A stretch of DNA of 64,000 nucleotides from Ktedonospora formicarum (GCF_016587355.1 NZ_BNJF01000005.1:310001-374000); one strand, 5' to 3'; shown: positions 6,090 to 14,982, numbered from the stretch's first letter. A program made the numbers and translations. Notes: generated by a model not told the origin, from the letters alone.

Positions 6090-8471
6090 TTAGTAGGTAA
6101 AGGACGAGTTGGTCACGGTGCCCATGTTTACGGAGCAGAGTGGGCCAACCTTGGCGACGTAGATGGGTGTCATGTCGCTCTGGTGATACATAAACTCCAC
6201 ATACTTATAGTACATGGTTGAAGTCTCGGTGTAGGAGTACCAGATCAGATCATAGTTCCCCTGGTTGACTCCTGTGAAGGTAAAGTTCCCATTCCCGTCA
6301 ATGCTCACCTTGTAGGGGGCGCTGTCCCACTTGCTGAAGAGCGCGTCCTTCCCCATATTGCCTTTGAGGCCAGTCGTCAGACCTATCTGTTGGAAGTCGT
6401 AGCTCTCAGTATTTGAGAATTTGCCCTTGACGGTCTGGGGTGCGTTCAGATCGCTCTGTGCTTTCTTACCCTCGCCCGTGTTTTTGAATTGCTTCGCCAA
6501 ACGTTGGTAGGTTGGGATGGCGCTACTGCAACTTGATTTACGCTGCTCAAGCGCCTGCCCCATCAGGGCCTTTGCCATATCGCCGTAGAGCTTTTTGGCT
6601 TCGGGCGTGTTAGGGAATTGCGACAGAATGGTGTCGAACTTGCTCACCGCTGTGTCGTAGTCCTTCGATTTGAGACTGCTCTCGGCAAGATTGTAGTAGG
6701 CCTTAGCCGCGTTTCCCTGACCCTTCTCCTGACAGGCGCTATCGCAATAGGTTAGCGCCAGGATCGCGTCATAGCGAACCGCTGCGTCGGTGTAATCCTG
6801 TCTCTGCATACTCTGATCGGCGAGCGTGAAGCGCGCGTCGAGGTCACCCGTGCGAGCCTTGGTCTTGCAGGAGATATCACAGTAGGACAGGTTCATGATC
6901 GCGGTATAGTTCTTCTCGGCATTATCGAGATCACCAGCCTTGACGAGATTATCAGTGAGCGCGAAGCGGGCCGTAATGTCGCCATCCTGCGCACGCTTGA
7001 CTTCGTCCTTGAGCGAACTGTCCGTATACTTAGTGATAACGATGTTGAACTTCTTGACCGCCTCAGAGTAGTTTTGCGCCTTGTTGAGCGCCAGACCCCA
7101 GGAGCCATAGACGCGCGCCTGATCCTCACCATCTGGTGCGTGCTGACCCGCCAGACCATACTCGTCAATCGCGGCCTGCCATTGCCGCTGGTCTTCCAGG
7201 GAATGAGCCTGCGCGATGTGCAATGGATTTTGCAGGAAGAGTTCCGTGCCTGACTGCACAAACAGGATAAGCACACAGAGCAGCGTGACCACTATCTGAC
7301 GCCGACGCGTTGGGTTCAGCGTGGATGTCAGGCCATTTCCAGCCCGTACCGCCAGGGCGATGAGCAGAGCAAAGGCCAGGATGAGAGCGGCGGTTCCTGC
7401 ATGCGCGGCCCCGGCAGCCCAATCGCTACCTGTGAGGTGCAGGACGACCATCAATGCCACAATCAGGACAAGCCCAAGAATTAGGGCCCATATTGGTAGG
7501 GGGCGCGCGAGCTTGCCTGGTTCCTTCGGCGGCTTAGGCGTCTTTGGCGCTGTTTGCGGATACTGCCCGCTGAAACTGGCATACGGGTTAAAGACGGTTT
7601 GGTCCACTGGTGGAGGAGTAGCATAGTCCGAACCAGATACGCCGCTATTTGAGTAGTTCACCCCCGAACCAACCGGCGTAGTTGGAGGATAGTTCACCCC
7701 CGAGTTATAACTTTGAGGATGATTTACCCCCGAGCCAATTGATGGCGTTGGCGGATAGTTTACTCCTGAGTTATAACTTTGAGGATGATTTACCCCCGAG
7801 TTCGCTGGTGGCGGCGGTGGTGGATAATTCACTCCTGAGTTCGCTGGCGGCGGAGGTGGTGGCGGATAGTTCACCCCCGAATTCGATGGTGGTGGCGGCG
7901 GATATGCCCCCTGGCTCACGCCAAATGGATTATGTACTCCTGATCCAGATGGCTGATCGCCATACGCGTTATGTACGGGTGGCGTTAGCGCTGGACTCGC
8001 GGGCGGAACTGTAGGATATGCCAGGTCTTGCCCGGACCCACTATGCTCAGACCATGTGGGCTGATTATACTGAGCATCGCTAAGATTACTAGCTGCCGCC
8101 GAAGAGCCTCCATACTCTCGGAATGTGTTCGTCTCCTGTTCGGACAGTTCAGGTTCTACGTTTTTTACCTGCTCCGATGGCTGGACAGCACGGGCGCGGG
8201 GATTCGTCGCTTCGTCATCGTCGTCATCCTGAATTGGCTGACCTACAATGGTTTGCTCTTCTGAGCTATCGGCTGGCTCGCTGGCATGAGAGCCCTCTTC
8301 TGCCTGACCGATAACAGGTGCCTCTTCCGCTATATTGGGTGAGTTTTGCCCGCCGTTGGGCTGGGGGGTGGGTGGAACAAGCCTTTCGGTGTGCGCCAGG
8401 GCATCATGGCTTGAGTCCTCCGGCGTTTGCCTGGGAGGTTGCCCTTCATTGTTAGGAGTGTTTAGCCCCAT
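6090..8471 (-). CDS. Membrane-anchored TPR protein with Pro/Gly-Val-Asn repeats
   Basis: About 793 residues. The ATG at 8471 is chosen because GGAGGT lies 5-6 bases before it; the ATG seven codons upstream has no such site. The first 320 residues are low complexity: an acidic Gln/Glu/Ser part, then repeated short units NSGVNYPPPPPP, GSGVNHPQSYNS and similar. Three membrane segments follow (about 325-345, 355-376, 390-408). Next come about six TPR-like helical pairs (about 420-665) with QAAIDEYGLA, EAVKKFNIVITKY and YDTAVSKFDTIL-type units. A C-terminal domain of about 120 residues is rich in aromatic residues and looks beta-rich. It is likely a scaffold tied to the membrane. Function is unknown. 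Confidence 0.75.
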   Translation of the reverse strand: MGLNTPNNEGQPPRQTPEDSSHDALAHTERLVPPTPQPNGGQNSPNIAEEAPVIGQAEEGSHASEPADSSEEQTIVGQPIQDDDDDEATNPRARAVQPSEQVKNVEPELSEQETNTFREYGGSSAAASNLSDAQYNQPTWSEHSGSGQDLAYPTVPPASPALTPPVHNAYGDQPSGSGVHNPFGVSQGAYPPPPPSNSGVNYPPPPPPPANSGVNYPPPPPPANSGVNHPQSYNSGVNYPPTPSIGSGVNHPQSYNSGVNYPPTTPVGSGVNYSNSGVSGSDYATPPPVDQTVFNPYASFSGQYPQTAPKTPKPPKEPGKLARPLPIWALILGLVLIVALMVVLHLTGSDWAAGAAHAGTAALILAFALLIALAVRAGNGLTSTLNPTRRRQIVVTLLCVLILFVQSGTELFLQNPLHIAQAHSLEDQRQWQAAIDEYGLAGQHAPDGEDQARVYGSWGLALNKAQNYSEAVKKFNIVITKYTDSSLKDEVKRAQDGDITARFALTDNLVKAGDLDNAEKNYTAIMNLSYCDISCKTKARTGDLDARFTLADQSMQRQDYTDAAVRYDAILALTYCDSACQEKGQGNAAKAYYNLAESSLKSKDYDTAVSKFDTILSQFPNTPEAKKLYGDMAKALMGQALEQRKSSCSSAIPTYQRLAKQFKNTGEGKKAQSDLNAPQTVKGKFSNTESYDFQQIGLTTGLKGNMGKDALFSKWDSAPYKVSIDGNGNFTFTGVNQGNYDLIWYSYTETSTMYYKYVEFMYHQSDMTPIYVAKVGPLCSVNMGTVTNSSFTY

Positions 8472-8528
8472 TCGAGACCTCCGTGCCTTCATCTAACAAG
8501 ATATCAATAAAATAACTTTTATAAATGC

Positions 8529-8652
8529 ATTACGCCAACGCCGCCTCTCGGCGGCTAGCGCTCCGCGCTCAGGCAAATGAATTGCTGGGTCTTATGCATT
8601 CGCCAACGTCGCCTGATCGGCGGCTAGCGCTCCGCGCTCAGGCAAATGAATT
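8529..8652. repeat. Two copies of the GCTAGC-type repeat (family 2)
   Basis: Two direct copies, at 8529-8576 and 8605-8652. Each has CCAACG(C/T)CGCC, a short loop, GGCGGCTAGCGCTCCGCGCT and CAGGCAAATGAATTG. GCCGCC pairs with GGCGGC and AGCGC with GCGCT. Related copies occur at 24.5-24.8 kb and near 44.35 kb. They lie in the gap between the TPR gene and the next gene. Confidence 0.7.
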
Positions 8653-8762
8653 GCAACTCAAGTATAAGGCATGTAATAAGTGTATGTCTATGCTATAGCG
8701 AAAAGTAAGCTTCATGTAAATGAAGTAGCTCACAATTCGAAATGCCTGGCACAATTTATAGT

Positions 8763-8801
8763 GTATTGGTAGGTTTGTCGCAGGCAAACTTACCAATACA
8801 T
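8763..8801. terminator. Hairpin with GGTTTG..CAAAC apex
   Basis: TGTATTGGTAGGTTTG pairs with CAAACTTACCAATACA around GTCGCAGG, with one mismatch in the stem. It lies just past the end of the DUF2330 gene on the minus strand and probably ends it. The apex matches the hairpin at 4087. Confidence 0.55.
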
Positions 8802-8818
8802 ACGACTCCTGATCGCGC

Positions 8819-10009
8819 TTACGCGTGGCGATGACGACGGCGATACCAGATGATAGCCGCGCTGACAAGGATCGCTACAGGAGCGATAGGAAAGGCGAAG
8901 AGGATGGCGGCACTCTTGAGATAGGTAAGGGTGCAGTTGGGTGGGGTTGTTGTGTCTTTGAGCTCGATGTATGAATTGATGGCATGCGCGTTCGCGTTGG
9001 GAGCGAAGATTGGATCAAGCGTCATATGCTCTGGTGTATAGCTAGTATAGAAACGTGTGAGCGTCGCTTGTTCCGGAACAGTCCCGGTGGGTGCTCCGAG
9101 GGCGCGGTCATTCAGAAAATAGGGCGCGGGTCCGGCGTATTGAGTCACAATGCCATAGCCACCCACACTGGCAATCGCCTCGTTCACAAGCTCATAGTAA
9201 TTCGCGCCCGGCGTTGGCGACATACTAAGGCGCGCGCTATCGATGCTTACGTCACGGTAGTTCTGGGGCGCGAAACGCTCGTTAGCGACAATCGAAACCT
9301 GCATGTTCATCCGCGTTTGAATATCGGTCGCTGCCAACTGAATCGGCACCATAACAGACGTCATTACCATCGGGAAGGTGACTTTGACAGGCTGGATATT
9401 GCTTGCATCCTGACCCGGACGCAGGCGCATTGCGAGAAAGAGCATCTTCTTCTGTATATAGGGTTGAATGAGGTTCTGTGTATTGCTCGGTACGGTATAG
9501 TGGTGGGACTGAAGCCACTTTGCGAGGGCTTCGGCGTCGCTCGAACCGATGACCTGATACTCGAAAGGACCAGCCGTTCCCCCGCTATAGGTATTGACCC
9601 TGTTCACCGTATTAGGCGCACCCGCGTAATCTCCACGATTCAGGAGGGTGATATCAGCATAGTCGCAATTGGGGGCCTCGGGCACGATAAAGCGCGGTGC
9701 AGTTGTATTCTCAAGCTGCTCGAAGAGGTTCTTATTCTCCAGCACATCGACCTTTGGAGCCACTGGTACTGGCAGTACCCAGGCGAAATCACTGGCTTTC
9801 CCTGTATAGTGAATTTCCTCTACCAGGGTCGTTGTCTGTTTGCCAATCGTAATCAATAAACGCTCGGTATCCTGGCTGACCTTCGCCTGATTGGCTCCGA
9901 CAAAGAGCCCACCACAGGCCAGAGCCGACAGGGGAGAGAAGAGGATGAGGGCCAGAGCCAGCATCGATCCAGCCAGTAAGCGTCTTAGGCTTAATACATG
10001 TTGTAACAT
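8819..10009 (-). CDS. DUF2330 domain secreted/anchored protein
   Basis: 396 residues. A signal peptide (about 1-31, ending LSALA) is followed by CGGLF and the N-terminal motif of DUF2330 proteins (RLLITIGKQTTTLVEEIHYTG, then FAWVLPVPVAP). The C-terminal 25 residues form a membrane segment with a basic tail, so the domain should face outside. Function of the family is unknown. A GAGG site lies about 7 bases before the ATG. The neighbouring LysE gene is 72 bases upstream on the same strand, so co-transcription is possible. Confidence 0.85.
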   Translation of the reverse strand: MLQHVLSLRRLLAGSMLALALILFSPLSALACGGLFVGANQAKVSQDTERLLITIGKQTTTLVEEIHYTGKASDFAWVLPVPVAPKVDVLENKNLFEQLENTTAPRFIVPEAPNCDYADITLLNRGDYAGAPNTVNRVNTYSGGTAGPFEYQVIGSSDAEALAKWLQSHHYTVPSNTQNLIQPYIQKKMLFLAMRLRPGQDASNIQPVKVTFPMVMTSVMVPIQLAATDIQTRMNMQVSIVANERFAPQNYRDVSIDSARLSMSPTPGANYYELVNEAIASVGGYGIVTQYAGPAPYFLNDRALGAPTGTVPEQATLTRFYTSYTPEHMTLDPIFAPNANAHAINSYIELKDTTTPPNCTLTYLKSAAILFAFPIAPVAILVSAAIIWYRRRHRHA

Positions 10010-10081
10010 CTATAACCTCACTACAAGCAACTGATGTATATCGTTCTTGGCTCCTCCGGCCTTGGGAGTACATTCCGAAAT

Positions 10082-10717
10082 CTAATCCTGGCTAGAACCA
10101 GTAACGGCAGTGGTCAGGCCGAGACCGATGTAAATAGAGCCTGTGACATAGCGCTGTACGCGCTGGTAGAGTCTATTTGTCGTCAGGAAGCGCCCGGCGA
10201 GAGAGCCGAGCAGGGCATAGGTGCCATCCGTTATCACACCAACGACCTCGAAGAGCAGACCGAAGAAGAGCATCTGCCATATAGCTGATCCCCTGGCGGG
10301 ATCGACGAACTGGGGTAGGAAAGCGTAGAAGAAGAGAGCGGTCTTCGGGTTAAGCAGATCCACCAGGAAGCCTTGCAAGAAGATTTGCGCAAAACTCTTT
10401 TGCGCAGGAGCCAGCGCCTCCTGTTTCCTCTCGCGCTTAAATAGCGTACGCAGGCCAAGGTAGATCAGATATGCCGCGCCGACATACTTCACGATATTGA
10501 AGGCCAGAGCGGAGGTGAGGAGCAGAGCAGAGAGTCCCAGGGCAGCAGCCAGACCATGAACGAGGCCCGCCACTTCGATGCCCAGAACAGAGGCCAGGCC
10601 CGCGCGTCTCCCCTGTGCAGCGCTGCGCGTGACAATGTATAGTACAGAGGGACCAGGAATTATCAACAATCCAGCAGCCGTCAAAACGAAGAGTGCTATT
10701 GTAGTCAGTGTTGGCAT
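10082..10717 (-). CDS. LysE/RhtB family exporter
   Basis: 211 residues with six hydrophobic segments, the family's usual size. The N-terminal signature GLLIIPGPSVLYIVTRSAAQG and the mid-protein LNPKTALFF motif (NPKxxxFF) are diagnostic of amino-acid efflux proteins such as LysE and RhtB. Substrate is not readable, but amino acids or homoserine-lactone-like compounds are usual. An AAGGAT site lies before the ATG. A second member of the family is at 15117. Confidence 0.9.
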   Translation of the reverse strand: MPTLTTIALFVLTAAGLLIIPGPSVLYIVTRSAAQGRRAGLASVLGIEVAGLVHGLAAALGLSALLLTSALAFNIVKYVGAAYLIYLGLRTLFKRERKQEALAPAQKSFAQIFLQGFLVDLLNPKTALFFYAFLPQFVDPARGSAIWQMLFFGLLFEVVGVITDGTYALLGSLAGRFLTTNRLYQRVQRYVTGSIYIGLGLTTAVTGSSQD

Positions 10718-10906
10718 GAGGGTATCCTTCTAGAGCACATTGACAATCATCACCCTCTCAGGATAGCAGAGCCATTTAGCCATTGCAAGCGTAATTCTCA
10801 ACATATGTTGGCACTCAGCTTTAGCAATCGCGGAGCCACCCGCGAAATTTTTTAAGATGGAAGTTGATTCGCGTCGTATAAAGGATAGAAGCAAAGGAGA
10901 TGTGAT

Positions 10907-11578
10907 ATGCAGGAGCAGGATTTCCGGATATTTGAGGCGCAGGGTGTCCTTCAACGTGTGTGGCGGCATGACTATCCCCCTACATGGCAGGTCTTTCTAG
11001 GGCCAATAGTCACCGCCTCGACCTGCCTGCTACGTTTGGCTCAGTTCTTACTTGGCGCTATAGCCGTTCTTATGGTTTTACTCACTATCGTGGGTGTGGT
11101 AGGCATTACGCTAGATAAAGGCTTTGACATTGGTTATATCGTCGTGCTGGGTATTGTGCTGGTGGTCGCGGCTGGTTTGGTAGGTTTGATCATGCTTCTG
11201 CAGCGTGGTGTGCGCGCGGCGGAGCAGCAAGCGCGTGGCAAACCCAGGCGAACAATGGTCGTCACACCTGAGAACGTCGTAGCTTATGAGCGGGGCAAGA
11301 CGCGAGCTATCTACTTCGCCCACATCGCGCAGATGCGACTGCGTGTCAAGGCCAACACGACCACAACAACGACCTTTTCTACATCTGTTGGCCCTGATGG
11401 ATCCGTCACCTCCACACCTATGACTACGACAACACCAGCCGCGCCTTCAATCTGGCTTGATCTGACCTACCGTAATGGGGAGCAAGGTATCTGGAAGATT
11501 AGCCTTCTTCCTCAAGATACCATAGCTCAGACCATCCTCGACGCCTTTACCCGCTACCGGCTTGATCATGGCTATTGA
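10907..11578 (+). CDS. Two-span membrane protein with PH-like C-terminal part
   Basis: 223 residues. A polar N-terminus (about 1-38) is followed by two long hydrophobic segments (about 43-65 and 73-98) and then a soluble region. That region holds TMVVTPENVVAYERGKTRAIYF, a Thr-rich loop of about 20 residues, and SIWLDLTYRNGEQGIWKISL. The layout of two spans plus a beta-rich cytosolic part resembles proteins with bacterial PH-like domains; this is inference. AAAGGAG lies about 8 bases before the ATG. No named family is recognised. Confidence 0.55.
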   Translation: MQEQDFRIFEAQGVLQRVWRHDYPPTWQVFLGPIVTASTCLLRLAQFLLGAIAVLMVLLTIVGVVGITLDKGFDIGYIVVLGIVLVVAAGLVGLIMLLQRGVRAAEQQARGKPRRTMVVTPENVVAYERGKTRAIYFAHIAQMRLRVKANTTTTTTFSTSVGPDGSVTSTPMTTTTPAAPSIWLDLTYRNGEQGIWKISLLPQDTIAQTILDAFTRYRLDHGY

Positions 11579-11678
11579 TACTCGCGCATAAGCTTCGCTT
11601 CACGCGCCAGCTTGACAGTAGAGGTAACATGGTAGCCGATATCAATGTGAACGCACAAAACAATGATAGGAGACAAGC

Positions 11679-11999
11679 ATGGCGCACCTACCTGAGCATC
11701 CTACATTACCCGAACTACAACAATATGTAGACGCGGTCTGCCAGGAGCGAGGCTGGACCAAGGATAATTACTCAGAGAAGTTTTTGCTCTTCACTGAAGA
11801 GGTCGGGGAACTGGCGAAGGCCATCCGCAAGGAGCAAGGGCTCTACAAAGAGCAGGGCAAGCAGTCACGCTTTGAGCTTGAAGAGGAGTTCGCCGACGTA
11901 CTCAGCTATCTACTGGACCTCGCGAACCATTTCCAGATCGACCTGGAGGCAGCTTTTCGTGAGAAGGAGCGCGTCAACGCCTCTCGCACCTGGGAGTAG
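11679..11999 (+). CDS. MazG-like nucleotide pyrophosphohydrolase
   Basis: 106 residues, the size of single-domain MazG-like enzymes, which hydrolyse nucleoside triphosphates to monophosphate and pyrophosphate. The all-helical metal site is present: EEVGE at 40-44 and EEFAD at 69-73, with LAKAIRK between. Likely a housekeeping role in removing abnormal nucleotides. A GGAGA site precedes the ATG. A short terminator hairpin follows the stop. Confidence 0.85.
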   Translation: MAHLPEHPTLPELQQYVDAVCQERGWTKDNYSEKFLLFTEEVGELAKAIRKEQGLYKEQGKQSRFELEEEFADVLSYLLDLANHFQIDLEAAFREKERVNASRTWE

Positions 12000-12013
12000 A
12001 CTTCTAACAGGAT

Positions 12014-12043
12014 TAAGAAGAGGTCTGTCTGGACCTCTTCTTA
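12014..12043. terminator. Bidirectional terminator hairpin
   Basis: TAAGAAGAGGTC (12014-12025) pairs with GACCTCTTCTTA (12032-12043) around TGTCTG. It serves the MazG-like gene from the left and abuts the nucleotidyltransferase remnant from the right. Confidence 0.7.
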
Positions 12044-12163
12044 GGCATCGAGAGCCATTGAGCCATAAATATAGGTCCCATAGATATGCGCGGATAGTGG
12101 TTCAAGGGCCTGAAGGTAGGCCTGAAGCACCGGCTGAACAGATAATGGAATCTGAGCGTCCAT
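12041..12163 (-). pseudogene. N-terminal remnant of a nucleotidyltransferase
   Basis: Forty codons from an ATG with GGGGAGA upstream read MDAQIPLSVQPVLQAYLQ.., ending YGTYIYGSMALDA then stop. This matches the first helix and the GS motif strand of aminoglycoside/adenylyl nucleotidyltransferases (ANT/AadA-like). It stops before the two metal-binding Asp residues that follow the GS motif. The stop codon lies inside the terminator hairpin, so the rest has been deleted. It is not expected to be active. Confidence 0.55.
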
Positions 12164-12182
12164 AGGCATTATCTCCCCGCAA

Positions 12183-12509
12183 TTATAAACCAAACAAACC
12201 TTCCGCGCGCAAGAAGGGCTTAACATCGACGGAGCTGGTAAGCGAAAGTAGGATCGGGCCTTGCTCCGGTTCTATCTCCAATGTGAAGCGTAAGAAGGGG
12301 CAACAGAGGCGCTCATAGCGTATGAATGACGCGACTGCTTCCAGAGCCGAGCCCGGCAGACATACTGCGTAGCCCGTAGGAAGTTCTCGCACCTGTTGCG
12401 ACAGCGCAAAGAGGCGCTCGGTGTTTGCCCGGTGCGCCGAGCGCTGCTCCGGCGATATGGCCTGCATATCGCACGCCAGGATCGGTTCGTGATATTCTGG
12501 TGAAGTCAT
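12183..12509 (-). CDS. ERLCCPF-motif protein of unknown function
   Basis: 108 residues from the ATG at 12509, which has GAGGAGA 8 bases upstream; the ATG 19 codons earlier has none. The notable part is RYERLCCPFLRFTLEIEP near residues 70-88, an ERxCCPF motif found in small uncharacterised bacterial proteins, followed by a LLSLTSSVDVKPFLRAE end. The paired cysteines could bind metal or form a disulfide, which is inference. It is followed 20 bases later by the nucleotidyltransferase remnant on the same strand. Confidence 0.6.
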   Translation of the reverse strand: MTSPEYHEPILACDMQAISPEQRSAHRANTERLFALSQQVRELPTGYAVCLPGSALEAVASFIRYERLCCPFLRFTLEIEPEQGPILLSLTSSVDVKPFLRAEGLFGL

Positions 12510-12675
12510 CACTCTAATCTCCTCTCGAAACGTATCGTATCTTTGCCCCAAAGCATACAACTTCAAGCGCCCTTGAAGTCAAGAAGAGATTGGAAGTTCG
12601 CTCGAAAGTGAGAGCCCCATCAGGAGTGAGGATTTTGCATGTGGAGGGGCTTCATATGTTGCGCGTCCTTGAGCT

Positions 12676-13224
12676 CTAGACTCCTGTCAGCATCAGCTCA
12701 GCTTTAGCCTGGTGTTGGGAAAAATTGCCAACCATATCGATATAAGGATACCCCAACCGTTCGGCTTCCTGGCGAATGAACGCGCTCCAGAGTGGTACGT
12801 CCTCAACAATCTGACGGCGGTGTGCCTCGGGCAGATTAGCATACCCTTTGGAGCGCCCTGGGAATTGAGTGAAATTCTCAAGCGTCATATGAGAGTACCC
12901 CAGAAACACCGAGCGGATCGTATACTGCGTTGAGAGCTGTGCCACCTGTGCCGGAAGAAAATCGACCCCTTCGATCACATAATCGTCGGTGAACGAACTG
13001 ATGCCCCAGATAAAGCGATCCAGATAGGGAAAGAACCATTCCGCAGCGGCGGTGATGGCCTCGGGAGATGCGTCCCACTTCATTTTGCGACCTGGAGTAT
13101 TTGCCACTCTCAACAGGTCCATCAGCAGGTCCGTTGAAATCCATCCGATCTTCAAGGTTGTGCAGAGCTGTTGAGCCAGAATAGTCTTGCCTACTCTGGG
13201 AGCTCCGCCTATTAAATAAATCAT
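12676..13224 (-). CDS. P-loop kinase-like protein
   Basis: 182 residues. A Walker A motif GGAPRVGKT occupies residues 6-14 at the end of the first strand, followed by a helix and GWISTDLLMDLLR. That is the start of small-molecule kinases of the 2-phosphoglycerate kinase/shikimate kinase type. DYVIEGVDFLPAQV near residue 90 looks like the second core strand. The substrate is not clear. The ATG at 13224 is supported by AGGAGGT; the upstream in-frame ATG is not. Confidence 0.7.
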   Translation of the reverse strand: MIYLIGGAPRVGKTILAQQLCTTLKIGWISTDLLMDLLRVANTPGRKMKWDASPEAITAAAEWFFPYLDRFIWGISSFTDDYVIEGVDFLPAQVAQLSTQYTIRSVFLGYSHMTLENFTQFPGRSKGYANLPEAHRRQIVEDVPLWSAFIRQEAERLGYPYIDMVGNFSQHQAKAELMLTGV

Positions 13225-13533
13225 GTCATACCTCCTGAATAGCTGGCTCGCGGTTTGCATCAACGAGCACAGCCGGATGTGCTTGCTTAACAGGTTACTG
13301 TAGACTCCATATTCCGAAGCTCATTGCCCTATGGTCTTTTCTTTCCGCAGCATCTCCTTTTAATGTCTGCCAGGCACTGTTTCCGTTTTATTTTCTGTAT
13401 GTTCCATTTTACACCTTATGAGTCGATCCATTTTATCTGATTTTTAGGAGCGTTATACTATTTTATCTTGTATGAAACAAAGCCTGTTCTAATGTTATAA
13501 TTCAGAGAAGAATATCATCATAAAGGAGCATAG
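13225..13533. other. AT-rich intergenic region
   Basis: 309 bases between divergent genes. The part 13380-13520 is AT-rich and probably holds promoters for the GNAT gene. No repeat, hairpin or reading frame stands out. Confidence 0.5.
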
Positions 13534-14148
13534 ATGCGGACGCGACAGGAGAGCACGATCTTCAGAAATCAGGCCGGCTACATATCGACATGGTGGCGGG
13601 GCGATCCACTCCCCACCCTCTCATCTACCCCCGATTTATATATAGAGAGAAGCGAAAACGTAGAGGCCCTGGCACATGTCATGGAGTGTCCCAGAGAAGA
13701 AGTTTCAAACCTGTTGCGAAAGGGACATGAGGCATATATCGCTCGCATAGGAGCGCAGCCGGTCGCGGTTGGCTGGTCCGCCAGGAGAGAGGCTGGCTTT
13801 GGCGGTGGACTGGTCACGTTCCGCATTCCCGAAGGGAATCGCTATCTTTACGACTTTGTGACCCTGCCAGCCTGGCGCGGACGTGGCATCTATCCCCATC
13901 TATTGCAATACATCTTGAAGGCCGAGAGTTCCACCAATGAGCGCTTCTGGATCGTATATCAGTTCACCAATACCGCCTCGAAGCGTGGCATCGAGAAAGC
14001 GGGCTTTCGCCTTGCCAGCAACGTCTGCTTCCTGGATGATGGCTCACTCGGACTTGTCCCGCCCCCCGATGCATTTGAGCGCGCACGTGCCTGCGCCCGG
14101 CTCGTTGGTCTCCCGCTAATCGCGGGCTTTACAAAAGACCAGGATTGA
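13534..14148 (+). CDS. GNAT family N-acetyltransferase
   Basis: 204 residues. The acetyl-CoA binding signature is visible as RYLYDFVTLPAWRGRGIYPHL (strand, then R-G-R-G-I-Y loop and helix, about 107-127), with the usual FTNTASKRGIEKAGF helix afterwards. The substrate is unknown. An AAAGGAG site lies 6 bases before the ATG. It stands alone between an AT-rich promoter region and a decayed DinB gene. Confidence 0.82.
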   Translation: MRTRQESTIFRNQAGYISTWWRGDPLPTLSSTPDLYIERSENVEALAHVMECPREEVSNLLRKGHEAYIARIGAQPVAVGWSARREAGFGGGLVTFRIPEGNRYLYDFVTLPAWRGRGIYPHLLQYILKAESSTNERFWIVYQFTNTASKRGIEKAGFRLASNVCFLDDGSLGLVPPPDAFERARACARLVGLPLIAGFTKDQD

Positions 14149-14163
14149 AAGGAAATCGTCCCC

Positions 14164-14359
14164 ATGACGTCAGGACTCCCCGACTTTTTCAAGTATAACC
14201 TCTGGGCGAACCTATCACTGCCCGGCTGTCATCGTCTTGATCCAGACCATTGACCACGGCATCGATCACCGCTCGCAAATCTCCACCCTGCTCACCCAGC
14301 AAGGTATTGAGCCACACAACCTCGATGCCTGGTCCTATAACGACGACGTGAATGCATAG
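14164..14359 (+). pseudogene. Decayed DinB family gene
   Basis: The first frame gives a DinB-like N-terminus with DFFKYNLWANL, then meets a stop. In another frame, from about 14227, the sequence reads QTIDHGIDHRSQI, STLLTQQGIEPHNLDAWSY, which is the typical C-terminal helix of DinB/DUF664 proteins with its HxxxHR motif. Only about 65 of the usual 150-170 codons remain, so a large internal deletion plus a frameshift is inferred. The gene starts 15 bases after the GNAT stop. Confidence 0.65.
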
Positions 14360-14696
14360 CAAGTGTTAAGCGAGCCACTTTTATCGGCAACAAAAATGTT
14401 TATAATTAAAAGAGAGTATCATGATCATGTTCTTGCGAAACTGATGTTATCGCTCCATGATCATTTCACCGTAAGATCATCTGTATCTACATCGATTCAG
14501 CAGCACCTTGCGCGAACTGGTGGGTACATAAGATCAACCAGGTGAAAGGTTGCGAGCGGACAGCGCGACTCTTCACTCCACCACAAGACGACCGACGCTC
14601 TTGACATCTAGCTACAGGCTAGGTCTCTGGAGAATCGGGATTTCCCACTCCTTCATCATACGGCGCAAAAACGCCCGGCACGAATTGGGGAATATT

Positions 14697-14918
14697 GTGG
14701 ACAGGTTTGATGTTGAACACATCACCGCAGTGGTCAAGAGGAGGCGTGAGACTGGGACACTCGTCGTCGAGATGCGGTCCGATAAGACCAGTTGGTCCCA
14801 GCTCGACGGCGTGCGGGGTGTGAAGATGATCGCTCGCGAAGACTGCGGCATCCTTCTTACCGACGAGGAAGCCGAGGAGATCTGCGAGTTCAACGGCTGG
14901 CAGAAGTACCCCGAGTAA
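14697..14918 (+). CDS. Small protein of unknown function, start uncertain
   Basis: The reading frame is open from about 14550. A promoter-like TTGACA at 14603 and the absence of a ribosome site upstream suggest a later start; the GTG at 14697 is a guess. From there about 73 residues follow, with basic VVKRRRETGTLVVEMRSD, then a WSQLDGVRGVKMI strand and an acidic helix LLTDEEAEEICEFNGW. No family is recognised. Codon use is more GC-rich than the neighbours. A nested hairpin directly follows. Confidence 0.4.
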   Translation: MDRFDVEHITAVVKRRRETGTLVVEMRSDKTSWSQLDGVRGVKMIAREDCGILLTDEEAEEICEFNGWQKYPE

Positions 14919-14928
14919 TCTGCCACCC

Positions 14929-14982
14929 GAGTTCGGGTCCGAGAGGGCGCATGCTACTATGCGCCCTCCCAGGTCCGAACTC
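14929..14982 (+). terminator. Nested hairpin terminator
   Basis: Outer arms GAGTTCGG (14929-14936) and CCGAACTC (14975-14982) enclose the inner stem GAGGGCGCAT/ATGCGCCCTC. It begins 10 bases after the small gene's stop. Confidence 0.6.
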
